A stretch of 30,502 bases of DNA from an uncultured Bacilli bacterium. Its GTDB lineage: Bacteria > Bacillota_I > Bacilli_A > RF39 > UBA660. Positions 7,841 to 15,241 of this stretch are shown here, one piece after another. The stretch covers positions 1-30,502 of the forward strand of contig CAKOMU010000006.1 of assembly GCA_934096755.1 (NCBI GenBank), read 5' to 3'. Numbering within the stretch: the first letter of the stretch is position 1; every line of letters starts with the position of its first letter. A model generated the notes under the pieces. The model made no database searches and was not told the DNA's origin. It worked only from the letters and a program-made list of their open reading frames with translations. A program made the position numbers and the translations under genes.

Positions 7841-8302
7841 ATGAATATTATAGAGATTGTATTATTAGTTATAAGTCTTTCGATGGATGCTTGTGCGGTA
7901 TCTAATTGTAAAGGTTTAGCAATTAAAAAAATAATTGGCAAAAAGTGGTGACAATTGGATTATATTTTGGTATTTTTCAAACAATAATGCCGATGCTTGG
8001 GTATTTACTTGGTACTAAATTGATTAAGGATGAAGACAATACTAATTGTAATGATTGTGTGGATGTGAAAACGATGCTTATTTTAGCAATAGCAACTAGT
8101 ATCGATGCATTTGTCATAGGAATCACGTTTGCGTTCTTAAAAGTTATTAGCTGTTATAGTAATTGGAGTAATTACCTTTATTATGTCTTTAGTCGATGTA
8201 AAATTAGGTAATAAATTTGAAGAAAAAGTAGGAATATTTGGTGGTATAGTTTTAATCTTAATTGGCATAAAGATCTTATTTGAACATTTAAGAATTGTTT
8301 AA
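7841..8302 (+). pseudogene. mntP: Decayed manganese exporter MntP
   Basis: Three stretches in different frames together resemble MntP, a small six-helix Mn2+ efflux pump. The first runs from ATG 7841 and encodes SLSMDACAVSNCKGL, the MDAxAVS motif of the family, then hits TGA. From about 7945 the next frame continues with TIGLYFGIFQTIMPMLGYLLG and later AIATSIDAFVIGITFAF, the second Asp-containing repeat. From about 8150 a third frame gives LGNKFEEKVGIFGG and LIGIKILFEHL to the TAA at 8302. The first shift sits in a five-A run (7940-7944), where one more A would restore the frame. About 30 codons seem to be missing between GYLLG and KLIKDED. No ribosome binding site or promoter is evident. Confidence 0.8.
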
Positions 8303-8351
8303 TAATTTGATTTGGACTTGAAATAGGGTTCTGTTCTTTTTGAACACTATA

Positions 8352-8360
8352 TGATACAAT
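8352..8360 (+). promoter_or_regulatory. Extended -10 promoter of the 8380 gene
   Basis: TGATACAAT is a TGn-extended -10 box placed 19 bases before the ATG at 8380. No convincing -35 is seen. A small TGTTC/GAACA hairpin (8332-8346, loop TTTTT) occupies the -35 region. Confidence 0.45.
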
Positions 8361-8379
8361 AGAGGCACTGGAGAAAAAA

Positions 8380-10026
8380 ATGAAACGAGATCGTAGTTTA
8401 GAAATATTAGCTGTTTTAATTGTGTTAATTCTTGTGGTGTTAGGTATCAGTATATATGAAGATTATTATTTAGTGGATAAAATTAATAAGACAAAACAAT
8501 TAGCTATTAATACTTATCAATATAATATGGTTGGTTATGATGTAGTTAATAATGCCAATTCTGGTGATTCGTTATATACGTTATATCGTAATCAAAGTAG
8601 TTATATGGTTAAAAAAATTGATGTTGTCAATAATTTGGAGGACTTTTGGGAGTTTACCAGTACTTATAGCTGTAAGTTGCAAAACGAAACTGAAGAAGTG
8701 TATATTACTTGTGATGACCAAGAGAAAATAGTGGTTTTAAACATCAATGGTCAAGAAATAAAAAATTTTATTAAGACTAATAAAAACGATTATATTGTGA
8801 AAGAAAAAAATGATTATGTTTTATATGAAAATAGGGTGACTGATTATCCCAATATAGTTTCGGCTAAGTGTGATGATGCTTGCTTAATTTTAAAAAGTAG
8901 TGAAGATTTTAAAAAATATAAAATTTATCAAGATAATATGACAAAGACTGAAGAATTTAAGTATTATTTAGAATATGCAAAAGGTTTTGTCACTTATAAC
9001 AGTAAAAGTTTGACGCTTTATGATATTTTTAATAATAGTAGTAAAGAATTTTCTATGCCAAAAAGGTATTGGCAAACTAAAGTAATGGCTATCGATGATT
9101 TAGGAATAAATTTGTATGTATATGATAATAACCTAATTAGAGTTTATAATTTGTATCAGGAAAATAACTTTGTCAATATCGATATTGAAAGTGTAAGTCA
9201 AGATGTTAAAAAAATACAAATAAAAGGTAATTATCTTTATTTATTTACAGAAGAATTGGTTTATGTTATCAATACTAATAATATTTCTAGTACAGATAAT
9301 GATGAAGATGATGAAAATGGCACTACTAATACTTATGAAGATAGTTTAATTAATAATAAAATAAAATATTTTCAAGATAATTACAATGTGTTGGTTAGCT
9401 TAGAAAATCCTAGTTATATAAATTCGGCTTATAAAATTAAAGGCGTTAGTAATTATAATAATATAATTGAAGCACTTAGTCACTTGGAAGATTATTTTAT
9501 TCGTTTTAATAAAAGTTTTTTTAATCATTTTTATGAGTATGGCATGGATGGTTTGGAAATTTATTTTGCCGATGATATAAGAGGTACGACGAATGGTTAT
9601 AATAACACATCTGTGGTAGGATTATCTTTTAAAAAAGGAACTAGATATATTATAATTGTGAAGTTAAATAGTGAAGATGGAGTATCTAAAATTCTGGCTC
9701 ATGAGACGATGCATATCATTGATTATTATTTAGAGTTAAAAGATTATCAATATAATTGGAATAACTATAATCCATCTGGCTTTCAATATTCTCATACTTA
9801 CTATATGAATGAAACGTTTAAAGATACGATTAATGGAGCTAGTGATTATAATAATGTTTATTTCATCGATAATTATGCGAGAAGTAGTGAAAACGAAGAT
9901 CGAGCTAGATTATTTGAATACATTTGTAATGGTGATGACTTGGTGAGGTATCCTAATTTAAATGCTAAAATAATTTATTTAAAGAAGGTTTTAAAAAGCA
10001 ATTTCCCTGAATTAGAAATTAAATAA
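8380..10026 (+). CDS. Membrane-anchored HExxH metallopeptidase-like protein
   Basis: 548 residues. A charged N-terminus and one hydrophobic helix (about 8-27) suggest an anchor with the rest outside the cell. Residues 40-300 are beta-rich with no motif I recognise, possibly a repeat or propeller-like sensor region. There follows an acidic linker (DNDEDDENG, about 307-315) and a C-terminal domain with HETMH at 441-445, an HExxH zinc site. About 60 residues later SSENEDRARLFEY (502-514) offers a glutamate (E506 or E504) as third ligand, the usual gluzincin-like spacing. A TGGAG ribosome binding site supports the start. It stands as a single gene before mazE. Substrate unknown; it might process surface proteins or the wall. 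The peptidase class is inferred from the motif only. Confidence 0.65.
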   Translation: MKRDRSLEILAVLIVLILVVLGISIYEDYYLVDKINKTKQLAINTYQYNMVGYDVVNNANSGDSLYTLYRNQSSYMVKKIDVVNNLEDFWEFTSTYSCKLQNETEEVYITCDDQEKIVVLNINGQEIKNFIKTNKNDYIVKEKNDYVLYENRVTDYPNIVSAKCDDACLILKSSEDFKKYKIYQDNMTKTEEFKYYLEYAKGFVTYNSKSLTLYDIFNNSSKEFSMPKRYWQTKVMAIDDLGINLYVYDNNLIRVYNLYQENNFVNIDIESVSQDVKKIQIKGNYLYLFTEELVYVINTNNISSTDNDEDDENGTTNTYEDSLINNKIKYFQDNYNVLVSLENPSYINSAYKIKGVSNYNNIIEALSHLEDYFIRFNKSFFNHFYEYGMDGLEIYFADDIRGTTNGYNNTSVVGLSFKKGTRYIIIVKLNSEDGVSKILAHETMHIIDYYLELKDYQYNWNNYNPSGFQYSHTYYMNETFKDTINGASDYNNVYFIDNYARSSENEDRARLFEYICNGDDLVRYPNLNAKIIYLKKVLKSNFPELEIK

Positions 10027-10041
10027 TTTTGGCCTTTTTAC

Positions 10042-10070
10042 TTGACTTTAGTTTCTACCTTGTATATATT
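10042..10070 (+). promoter_or_regulatory. mazEF(-gltX) promoter
   Basis: TTGACT (10042-10047) and TATATT (10065-10070) are 17 bases apart, 18 bases before the mazE start. No other convincing promoter is seen between here and cysS, so this one may serve the whole run mazE-mazF-gltX-12084 gene-cysS. Confidence 0.65.
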
Positions 10071-10088
10071 AAATATGGAGGAGATTTT

Positions 10089-10331
10089 ATGGAAAATAGG
10101 TTACAAAAATGGGGGAATTCCAATGGCGTGAGAATTCCAAAAGTCTTTTTAGAATCGTTAGGTTTAAAATCAGGAGATATGGTAAATATTGAAAGAGAGG
10201 AGGATAAAATTATTATTACCAAAGCTCAAGAGAAAAAGATTTCTTTAAAAGATAGAATTGCTAAATATGAAGGCCCAAATTTAGTGGAAGATTTTGTTTG
10301 GGATGAAGCAAAGGGGGAAGAAATATGGTAA
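10089..10331 (+). CDS. mazE: MazE-type antitoxin (AbrB/SpoVT fold)
   Basis: 80 residues. The N-terminus ENRLQKWGNSNGVRIPK is the signature swapped-hairpin DNA-binding domain of MazE/AbrB antitoxins, continued by LKSGDMVNI and a strand ending in IIITK. The acidic C-terminus (about 50-80, with EDFVWDEAKGEEIW) is the part that wraps the toxin in this family. The frame opens at 10029, but GGAGGAG five bases before ATG 10089 and the family N-terminus fix the start. It overlaps mazF by seven bases, so translation is probably coupled. As in the family, it would repress its own promoter together with MazF. Confidence 0.9.
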   Translation: MENRLQKWGNSNGVRIPKVFLESLGLKSGDMVNIEREEDKIIITKAQEKKISLKDRIAKYEGPNLVEDFVWDEAKGEEIW

Positions 10332-10666
10332 ATTATGTACCTAAAAAAAGGGATATTGTTTTTATTGATTTTAGTCCAATTAAAGGTCATGAACAAAGTG
10401 GGGTTAGGCCAGCGTTAGTTATTAGTAGTCAGTTATTTAATCAGTTTACAAAAATGGCTCTTTTATGTCCCATTACGAATAATATAAAAGAGTTTCCAAC
10501 TCATTATGAATTAAAGAGTTCCAAAAAAGTTACAGGCGCAGTTTTATGTGAGCATATTAGAAGTATTGACTATAATAAACGAAATGTTAAATACATAGAT
10601 CAAATAAGTCAAGATGAATATGATGAAATATTAGAATTAATTAAAAGTTTTACGGAAGGATGTTAA
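10325..10666 (+). CDS. mazF: MazF-type endoribonuclease toxin
   Basis: 113 residues, the normal length for MazF/PemK. The opening KKRDIVFIDF strand, the loop GHEQSGVRPALVIS with the catalytic-region Arg, CPITN with the conserved Thr, and VLCEHIRSID near the core are all present. The fold therefore appears intact and the site complete. MazF cleaves single-stranded mRNA at short sequence motifs and is held inactive by MazE. An AAAGGGGGAAG ribosome binding site lies inside the mazE end. The stop is two bases before the gltX ATG, and the gltX ribosome binding site lies within the last codons of mazF. Confidence 0.93.
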   Translation: MVNYVPKKRDIVFIDFSPIKGHEQSGVRPALVISSQLFNQFTKMALLCPITNNIKEFPTHYELKSSKKVTGAVLCEHIRSIDYNKRNVKYIDQISQDEYDEILELIKSFTEGC

Positions 10667-10668
10667 AA

Positions 10669-12087
10669 ATGAAGGTTAGAACACGTTTTGCACCAAGTCC
10701 AACAGGATTTATGCATATTGGAAATTTACGAACAGCGATATTTGAATATTTATTAGCTAAAAAATATGATGGAGATTTTATTTTAAGAATAGAAGATACA
10801 GATCAAGAAAGACAAGTTGAAGGTGCGATTGATTTTATTTATAAAACATTAGAACTTTGTGGATTTAAGATTGATGAAGGACCAAAAAATGAAGGAAGTT
10901 GTGGTCCATATATCCAAAGTGAAAGAAAAGAAATATATAAAGAATATGCTTTAAAATTAGTAGAAATGGGTAAAGCATATTATTGTTTTTGTACTCCAGA
11001 AGAACTAGAGGAAATGCGTAAAAAAGCAGAAATGCGTAAAAAACCGTTTAGTTATGACGGAAGATGCTCTAAATTAGGAAAAGAAAAGATTGAAGAATAC
11101 TTAAAAATGGGTAAACCTTATGTTATTAGACAAAAGATGCCCAAAGTAGGGGTAACAATAGTAGATGATGTTGTTTATGGTAAAATTAAAATAGACAATA
11201 GTATATTAGAAGATCAAATTCTTTTAAAAAGTGATGGATTTCCTACTTATAATTTTGCTAATGTTATTGATGATCATTTAATGGGGATTACTCATGTTAT
11301 TCGTGGAAAAGAATATTTAGATCAAACTGCTAAATATAATTTATTATATGAAGCTTTTGGTTGGGATAAGCCAGTTTATGCTCATGTTGCGATGGTATTG
11401 GGTGAAGATGGTACTAAGTTATCAAAAAGAAATGGTGATGCTTCATTCATGGATTTATATAATGAAGGATATTTGCCTAATGCAATCGTAAATTATTTAG
11501 CATTGTTAGGATGGAGTCCAGAAAATAATCAAGAAATATTTAGTATGGAAGAATTAATTGCTAATTTTAGTGAAAAAAGAATTAGTAAATCATCTAGTCA
11601 ATATGATGTAAAAAAATTAGAATGGTTTAATCATCATTATATAGCTAATATGAATGAACTTGAATATTTAACTTGGGTAAAACAATATTTAACTCATGAT
11701 GTTAGCAATAAAAGTGAAGAATGGGTTAATACGTTATTATTAATTTATAAAAATAGTTTAAATTATGGTAAAGAAATTGATTCTTTGACAGCAGAATTTT
11801 TTAATGATGAATTTGTCATAGCAGATGATGCAAAAGAATTTATGGAAAGTGATGAAAAAATTAAGGTAGTCGTAGATGTATTTAAAAAAGAAATTGAGAA
11901 TATAACTGATTGGTCTGTTGCTAGCTTAAATGAAGTGATAAATAATGTTAAAGAAAAAGCCATGGTTAAAGGAAAAATGCTTTATATGCCTGTTAGAATT
12001 GCGGCCAGTGGAATTATGCATGGTCCTGAATTAGCTGAAACTTTGTATTTAATCGGTAAAGAGAAAATATTAGATAGGTTAAAATGA
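10669..12087 (+). CDS. gltX: Glutamyl-tRNA synthetase
   Basis: Class I aminoacyl-tRNA synthetase charging tRNA-Glu, and probably tRNA-Gln if the amidotransferase route is used, which cannot be told here. 472 residues, normal length. FAPSPTGFMHIGNLRTA contains the HIGH-type motif and KLSKRNGD is the KMSKS-type motif. The CFCTPEELEEMR insert and ALLGWSPENN are family typical. ATG 10660 is in frame but AAGGA (10656-10660) fits ATG 10669, where the family N-terminus MKVRTRFAPSPTG begins. It abuts mazF (two-base gap) and overlaps the next gene by ATGA, so the genes are probably translated in a chain. Confidence 0.96.
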   Translation: MKVRTRFAPSPTGFMHIGNLRTAIFEYLLAKKYDGDFILRIEDTDQERQVEGAIDFIYKTLELCGFKIDEGPKNEGSCGPYIQSERKEIYKEYALKLVEMGKAYYCFCTPEELEEMRKKAEMRKKPFSYDGRCSKLGKEKIEEYLKMGKPYVIRQKMPKVGVTIVDDVVYGKIKIDNSILEDQILLKSDGFPTYNFANVIDDHLMGITHVIRGKEYLDQTAKYNLLYEAFGWDKPVYAHVAMVLGEDGTKLSKRNGDASFMDLYNEGYLPNAIVNYLALLGWSPENNQEIFSMEELIANFSEKRISKSSSQYDVKKLEWFNHHYIANMNELEYLTWVKQYLTHDVSNKSEEWVNTLLLIYKNSLNYGKEIDSLTAEFFNDEFVIADDAKEFMESDEKIKVVVDVFKKEIENITDWSVASLNEVINNVKEKAMVKGKMLYMPVRIAASGIMHGPELAETLYLIGKEKILDRLK

Positions 12088-12479
12088 TGAAAAAAATCCT
12101 AAAATTGTTGATTATTGGGGGAATTTTGGGATTTATTGGCTTTCGTATATATAGCACTTTTTTGACAGGTGAACGAATCGATGCTCATTTTGATCGGGAT
12201 TTTAGTTTAAATGTTGGTGATTATGCTGAAGTAGAAAATGAAGCAATAGTGAAATTTTTAGGAATTAACGATAATCGTTGTAAGGATCAAAATTGTGAAC
12301 GAGAAGGAGAAATGGTTGCCAAACTATTAGTAATTAATGATCATCAAATAAAGTACATTAAATTGGGGACGTTAGCAGAAAGTGAAAAAACATTAGAAAA
12401 AATTGGTTATAGTATTAAACTGATAGCAATTGATGAAAATGATATAGCTACTTTGAATATAAAGAAATTGGAGGATTAA
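12084..12479 (+). CDS. Small membrane-anchored protein with Cys pair, between gltX and cysS
   Basis: 131 residues with one N-terminal hydrophobic helix (about 5-23) and an extracytoplasmic domain. The domain has a beta strand pattern and a NRCKDQNCEREGE segment (about 68-80). This resembles the RCP-x-CxW-GE element seen in small secreted or lipid-anchored domains, with Glu-Arg here where the Trp-Ala usually stands. A disulfide between the two Cys is plausible. ATG 12084 overlaps the gltX stop (ATGA) and a second ATG follows at 12087. It occupies the place between gltX and cysS where some Bacillota carry cysE, but it has no resemblance to CysE. Function unknown. Confidence 0.75.
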   Translation: MMKKILKLLIIGGILGFIGFRIYSTFLTGERIDAHFDRDFSLNVGDYAEVENEAIVKFLGINDNRCKDQNCEREGEMVAKLLVINDHQIKYIKLGTLAESEKTLEKIGYSIKLIAIDENDIATLNIKKLED

Positions 12480-12484
12480 TAAGA

Positions 12485-13876
12485 ATGAAATTATATAATA
12501 CTTTGTCCAGAACTGTGGAAGAATTTGTGCCTTGGCATAAAGATATGGTTAGTTTTTATACTTGTGGTCCTACGGTGTATCATTATGCACATATAGGAAA
12601 TATTCGAAATTATATAGGTCATGATATTCTTGATAAGACATTGAGATATTTAGGATATAATGTAAAAAGAGTTATGAATATTACTGATGTAGGACATTTG
12701 ACTAGTGATAGTGATTCTGGTGATGATAAAATGGTTAATAGTGCTAAAAAAGAGCATAAAACTGTTATGGATATAGCTAGATTTTATACTGATGCTTTTT
12801 TTCATGACTTTGAATTAGTAGGAAATAGAATTCCTGATGTTGTTAGTCCAGCTACAGCTAATATAGGGGAATATATTAATATTATAAGTGTACTTTTAGA
12901 TAAGGGATTTGCTTATGCCAGTGGTGGAAATATTTATTTTGATACGACTAAATTAGATGATTATTATAAACTTACTAATCATAAAGCTGATGAAATGGTT
13001 GTTGGAGCAAGAGAAGGTGTTATGCTTGATCAAGCTAAAAAAAATCAAAATGATTTTGTGCTTTGGTTTACTAAGTCGAAATTTGAAGATCAAGAATTAA
13101 AGTGGGATAGTCCGTGGGGAGTAGGTTATCCTGGTTGGCATATCGAATGTAGTGGTATTAGTATAAAATACTTGGGAGAATATTTAGATATTCATGGTGG
13201 AGGAGTAGATAATATTTTTCCACATCATACTAATGAAATTGCCCAAAGTGAAGCTTTTTTAGGTCACAAATGGTGTAATTATTGGTTTCATAACCAACAT
13301 TTGAATGACGAAAGTGGCAAAATGAGTAAGAGTAAGGGAGCAGTTTTAACTGTTAGTGTCTTACAAGAAAAAGGTTATAATCCTTTAAGCTTTCGTTATA
13401 TGTGTTTAATGAGTCATTATCGAAAACAATTAGTATTTTCTTATGATTCTTTAAGTGTAGCTGAAAATGCATATAACAAATTAAGAAACAAGACTTTAGC
13501 ATTAAAATTTGAAGAAAATGTTAATCAAGAAAAATATGACTTTTGGAATGATAAATTTAAAAATGCCTTGGAACAAGATTTAAATACGGCCAATGCTTTA
13601 ACCGTTTTATATGATTTATTAAAAAGTGATGTGGAAATGGGAACTAAATATAAATTAGTTCATGATTTTGATAAAGTATTAAGTTTAAATTTATTAAAAC
13701 CAGATACAATTGTAAATATTAATGATGAAGAAATAAATAAAAAAATTCAATTGCGAAATGAGGCTAAAAAAAATAAAGATTATGAATTAGCAGATAAGAT
13801 TCGTGATGAATTATTAAAAGATGGAATTGTTTTAAAAGATACTAAAGATGGAACAGTTTACGAAATGAAAAAATAA
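12485..13876 (+). CDS. cysS: Cysteinyl-tRNA synthetase
   Basis: 463 residues, family length. TCGPTVYHYAHIGNIRNY carries the first zinc Cys and the HIGH-type motif. The second zinc and substrate region appears as GWHIECSG and HGGGVDNIFPHHTNE, and KMSKSKG is the class I signature loop. It attaches Cys to tRNA-Cys. A GGAGGA ribosome binding site lies at the end of the preceding gene, with a five-base gap between the genes. It is the last gene of the run starting at mazE. The TAA stop lies at the base of the shared terminator with the convergent 13903 gene. Confidence 0.97.
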   Translation: MKLYNTLSRTVEEFVPWHKDMVSFYTCGPTVYHYAHIGNIRNYIGHDILDKTLRYLGYNVKRVMNITDVGHLTSDSDSGDDKMVNSAKKEHKTVMDIARFYTDAFFHDFELVGNRIPDVVSPATANIGEYINIISVLLDKGFAYASGGNIYFDTTKLDDYYKLTNHKADEMVVGAREGVMLDQAKKNQNDFVLWFTKSKFEDQELKWDSPWGVGYPGWHIECSGISIKYLGEYLDIHGGGVDNIFPHHTNEIAQSEAFLGHKWCNYWFHNQHLNDESGKMSKSKGAVLTVSVLQEKGYNPLSFRYMCLMSHYRKQLVFSYDSLSVAENAYNKLRNKTLALKFEENVNQEKYDFWNDKFKNALEQDLNTANALTVLYDLLKSDVEMGTKYKLVHDFDKVLSLNLLKPDTIVNINDEEINKKIQLRNEAKKNKDYELADKIRDELLKDGIVLKDTKDGTVYEMKK

Positions 13877-13909
13877 ATAAGCAAGAGATGATAGTCTCTT
13901 GCTTATTTT
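13875..13909. terminator. Bidirectional terminator between cysS and the 13903 gene
   Basis: A 14-bp perfect stem (13875-13888 with 13895-13908, loop TGATAG) has T-rich flanks on both strands. It overlaps the stop codons of both convergent genes (cysS TAA at 13874-13876; minus-strand TAA at 13905-13903). Confidence 0.85.
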
Positions 13910-14637
13910 AATAATTGAATAGCTATGTACATGCCAAATGTGATGGCAGATGAAATTACGAGAATAAGACTGCTAAAACCAGCCATTCCTAATTTATTTT
14001 TTTGATTTAATTTTTGTAAATATTGTTCATTTTCTTGAAATTGTTCATAACTAGATAGTTTTCTAGTTAATTTTAAACCTTGTTCATTACTTAGATTCAC
14101 GTTTTGAGAAGTTGAGAAGATGTTGATATTTTTGGCTTTTTGGTATGCTTCATTTAATATACTTAAAGCATCATTGGAATGAATGTTATATTTACTTTCT
14201 ACTTCTTTAATAATCTTAGCTGCTTCTTCTGTTTGTTTTAAAAAGTTTTGAATACTTTCATTTTGAGCATATTTATCAAATAAACTGGAATTTTTTTGAT
14301 AAATGCTAAAACGGTCGATAAATTTATGGGCATAGTTATTAATAAAAGAAATTTCTTCTTCTGTTATTACAAATTGATTAAACAAATTTTGAATTTGTAT
14401 GTTTTCGTTTGTTTCTTGATAAAAACCATCTTTAAAAAAAGTAAATATATCTTCTGGTAAAAGATTAAAGAAGACTGGATTTATTCTACTTAAACCATAA
14501 CCGTTTAATTTAATGCTATTTCCTAAATAGATTAAACTATCTGTTTGTTCATCATAACTGAAGTTCACTAAGTTAGGAAAGTCTTTTTGGTAATTTTTTA
14601 AAATTTTATCATTATAATTTACTATTTGCGTTGTCAT
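13903..14637 (-). CDS. Tail-anchored protein of unknown function
   Basis: 244 residues. There is no N-terminal signal. A soluble region of about 210 residues is followed by one C-terminal hydrophobic helix (about 220-241) ending in two or three polar residues, so it is probably tail-anchored with the body in the cytoplasm. The middle (about 85-200) is helical and rich in Asn, Gln, Glu and Lys, with possible coiled coil. The frame opens at GTG 14643, but AAGGAG lies only two bases from it and eight bases from ATG 14637, so the ATG is preferred. It has its own promoter and is divergent from ssb. I do not recognise the family. Confidence 0.75.
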   Translation of the reverse strand: MTTQIVNYNDKILKNYQKDFPNLVNFSYDEQTDSLIYLGNSIKLNGYGLSRINPVFFNLLPEDIFTFFKDGFYQETNENIQIQNLFNQFVITEEEISFINNYAHKFIDRFSIYQKNSSLFDKYAQNESIQNFLKQTEEAAKIIKEVESKYNIHSNDALSILNEAYQKAKNINIFSTSQNVNLSNEQGLKLTRKLSSYEQFQENEQYLQKLNQKNKLGMAGFSSLILVISSAITFGMYIAIQLLK

Positions 14638-14663
14638 AGTCACAACTCCTTATTATCAAATTA

Positions 14664-14692
14664 AGTTTATCAAAAATTTTTTGAAAATTCAA
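14664..14692 (-). promoter_or_regulatory. Promoter of the tail-anchored protein gene
   Basis: On the minus strand TTGAAT (14687-14692) is followed after 17 bases by TAAACT (14664-14669) with TGA before it as an extended -10 element. Confidence 0.5.
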
Positions 14693-14715
14693 TAATTTTT
14701 ATGTTTTTCGCATAG

Positions 14716-14750
14716 AAAAAGCAAATTTTATTTCAAAAAAAGCACTTTTA
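14716..14750. repeat. Paired AAAAAGCA..TTTTAT direct repeat between divergent promoters
   Basis: AAAAAGCA occurs at 14716-14723 and again at 14737-14744, 21 bases apart (about two helix turns), each followed by TTTTAT or TTTTA. Both copies also fit A4-N5-T4. The pair lies between the minus promoter (14664-14692) and the ssb promoter (14786-14814), a likely place for a regulator. The base composition makes chance matches common. Confidence 0.35.
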
Positions 14751-14785
14751 TGTATTTTTTCCTTTTAAATTAACGGTTTGATGAT

Positions 14786-14814
14786 TTGCACAAAGTGAAG
14801 CTTATTGGTAAAGT
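14786..14814 (+). promoter_or_regulatory. ssb promoter
   Basis: TTGCAC (14786-14791) and TAAAGT (14809-14814) are 17 bases apart, with TGG before the -10 as an extended element. A strong AAAGGAGG ribosome binding site follows. Confidence 0.55.
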
Positions 14815-14836
14815 ACATAGAGAAAGGAGGATATAA

Positions 14837-15190
14837 ATGTTGAATCATGTTGTATTAGTAGGACGATTAGTAGAAGATCCGGTAGTTGAAAAAGCTAGTA
14901 ATGATAAAAGTTATACTTTAATAACTTTAGCTGTACAAAGAAATTATAAAAATATTGATGGTATTTATGAAACTGATTTTATTAGATGTGTTTTATGGAA
15001 TGGTATAGCTGCCAACACTAGCAAATATTGCCATAAAGGAGATATAGTTGGAGTAAAAGGGAGAATTCAAAATTGGAGTTATGAAAATAGTGAGCAAGAA
15101 AAAAGATATACAAATGATGTTATTGCAGAAAGGGTTACATTTTTGTCTAATGCTATAGAGAAGACTTCAAAAGTTGATAACGCTAAATAG
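14837..15190 (+). CDS. ssb: Single-stranded DNA-binding protein, short tail-less form
   Basis: 117 residues, almost entirely one OB fold: MLNHVVLVGRLVEDP at the start, ITLAVQRNYKN, DFIRCVLWN and KGDIVGVKGRIQ, all family hallmarks. The usual Gly/Pro/Gln-rich linker and acidic DDDIPF-type tip that recruits partner proteins are missing; the protein ends in polar KVDNAK. It is not next to rpsF and rpsR, where the housekeeping copy usually sits. It may therefore be a second SSB, comparable to the short competence-linked SsbB of Bacillus. A very strong AAAGGAGG ribosome binding site precedes the ATG. Confidence 0.92.
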   Translation: MLNHVVLVGRLVEDPVVEKASNDKSYTLITLAVQRNYKNIDGIYETDFIRCVLWNGIAANTSKYCHKGDIVGVKGRIQNWSYENSEQEKRYTNDVIAERVTFLSNAIEKTSKVDNAK

Positions 15191-15241
15191 GATATGTTCT
15201 AGTATTTGAATTGCATCATATATATTTATGGGGGAAATAAT

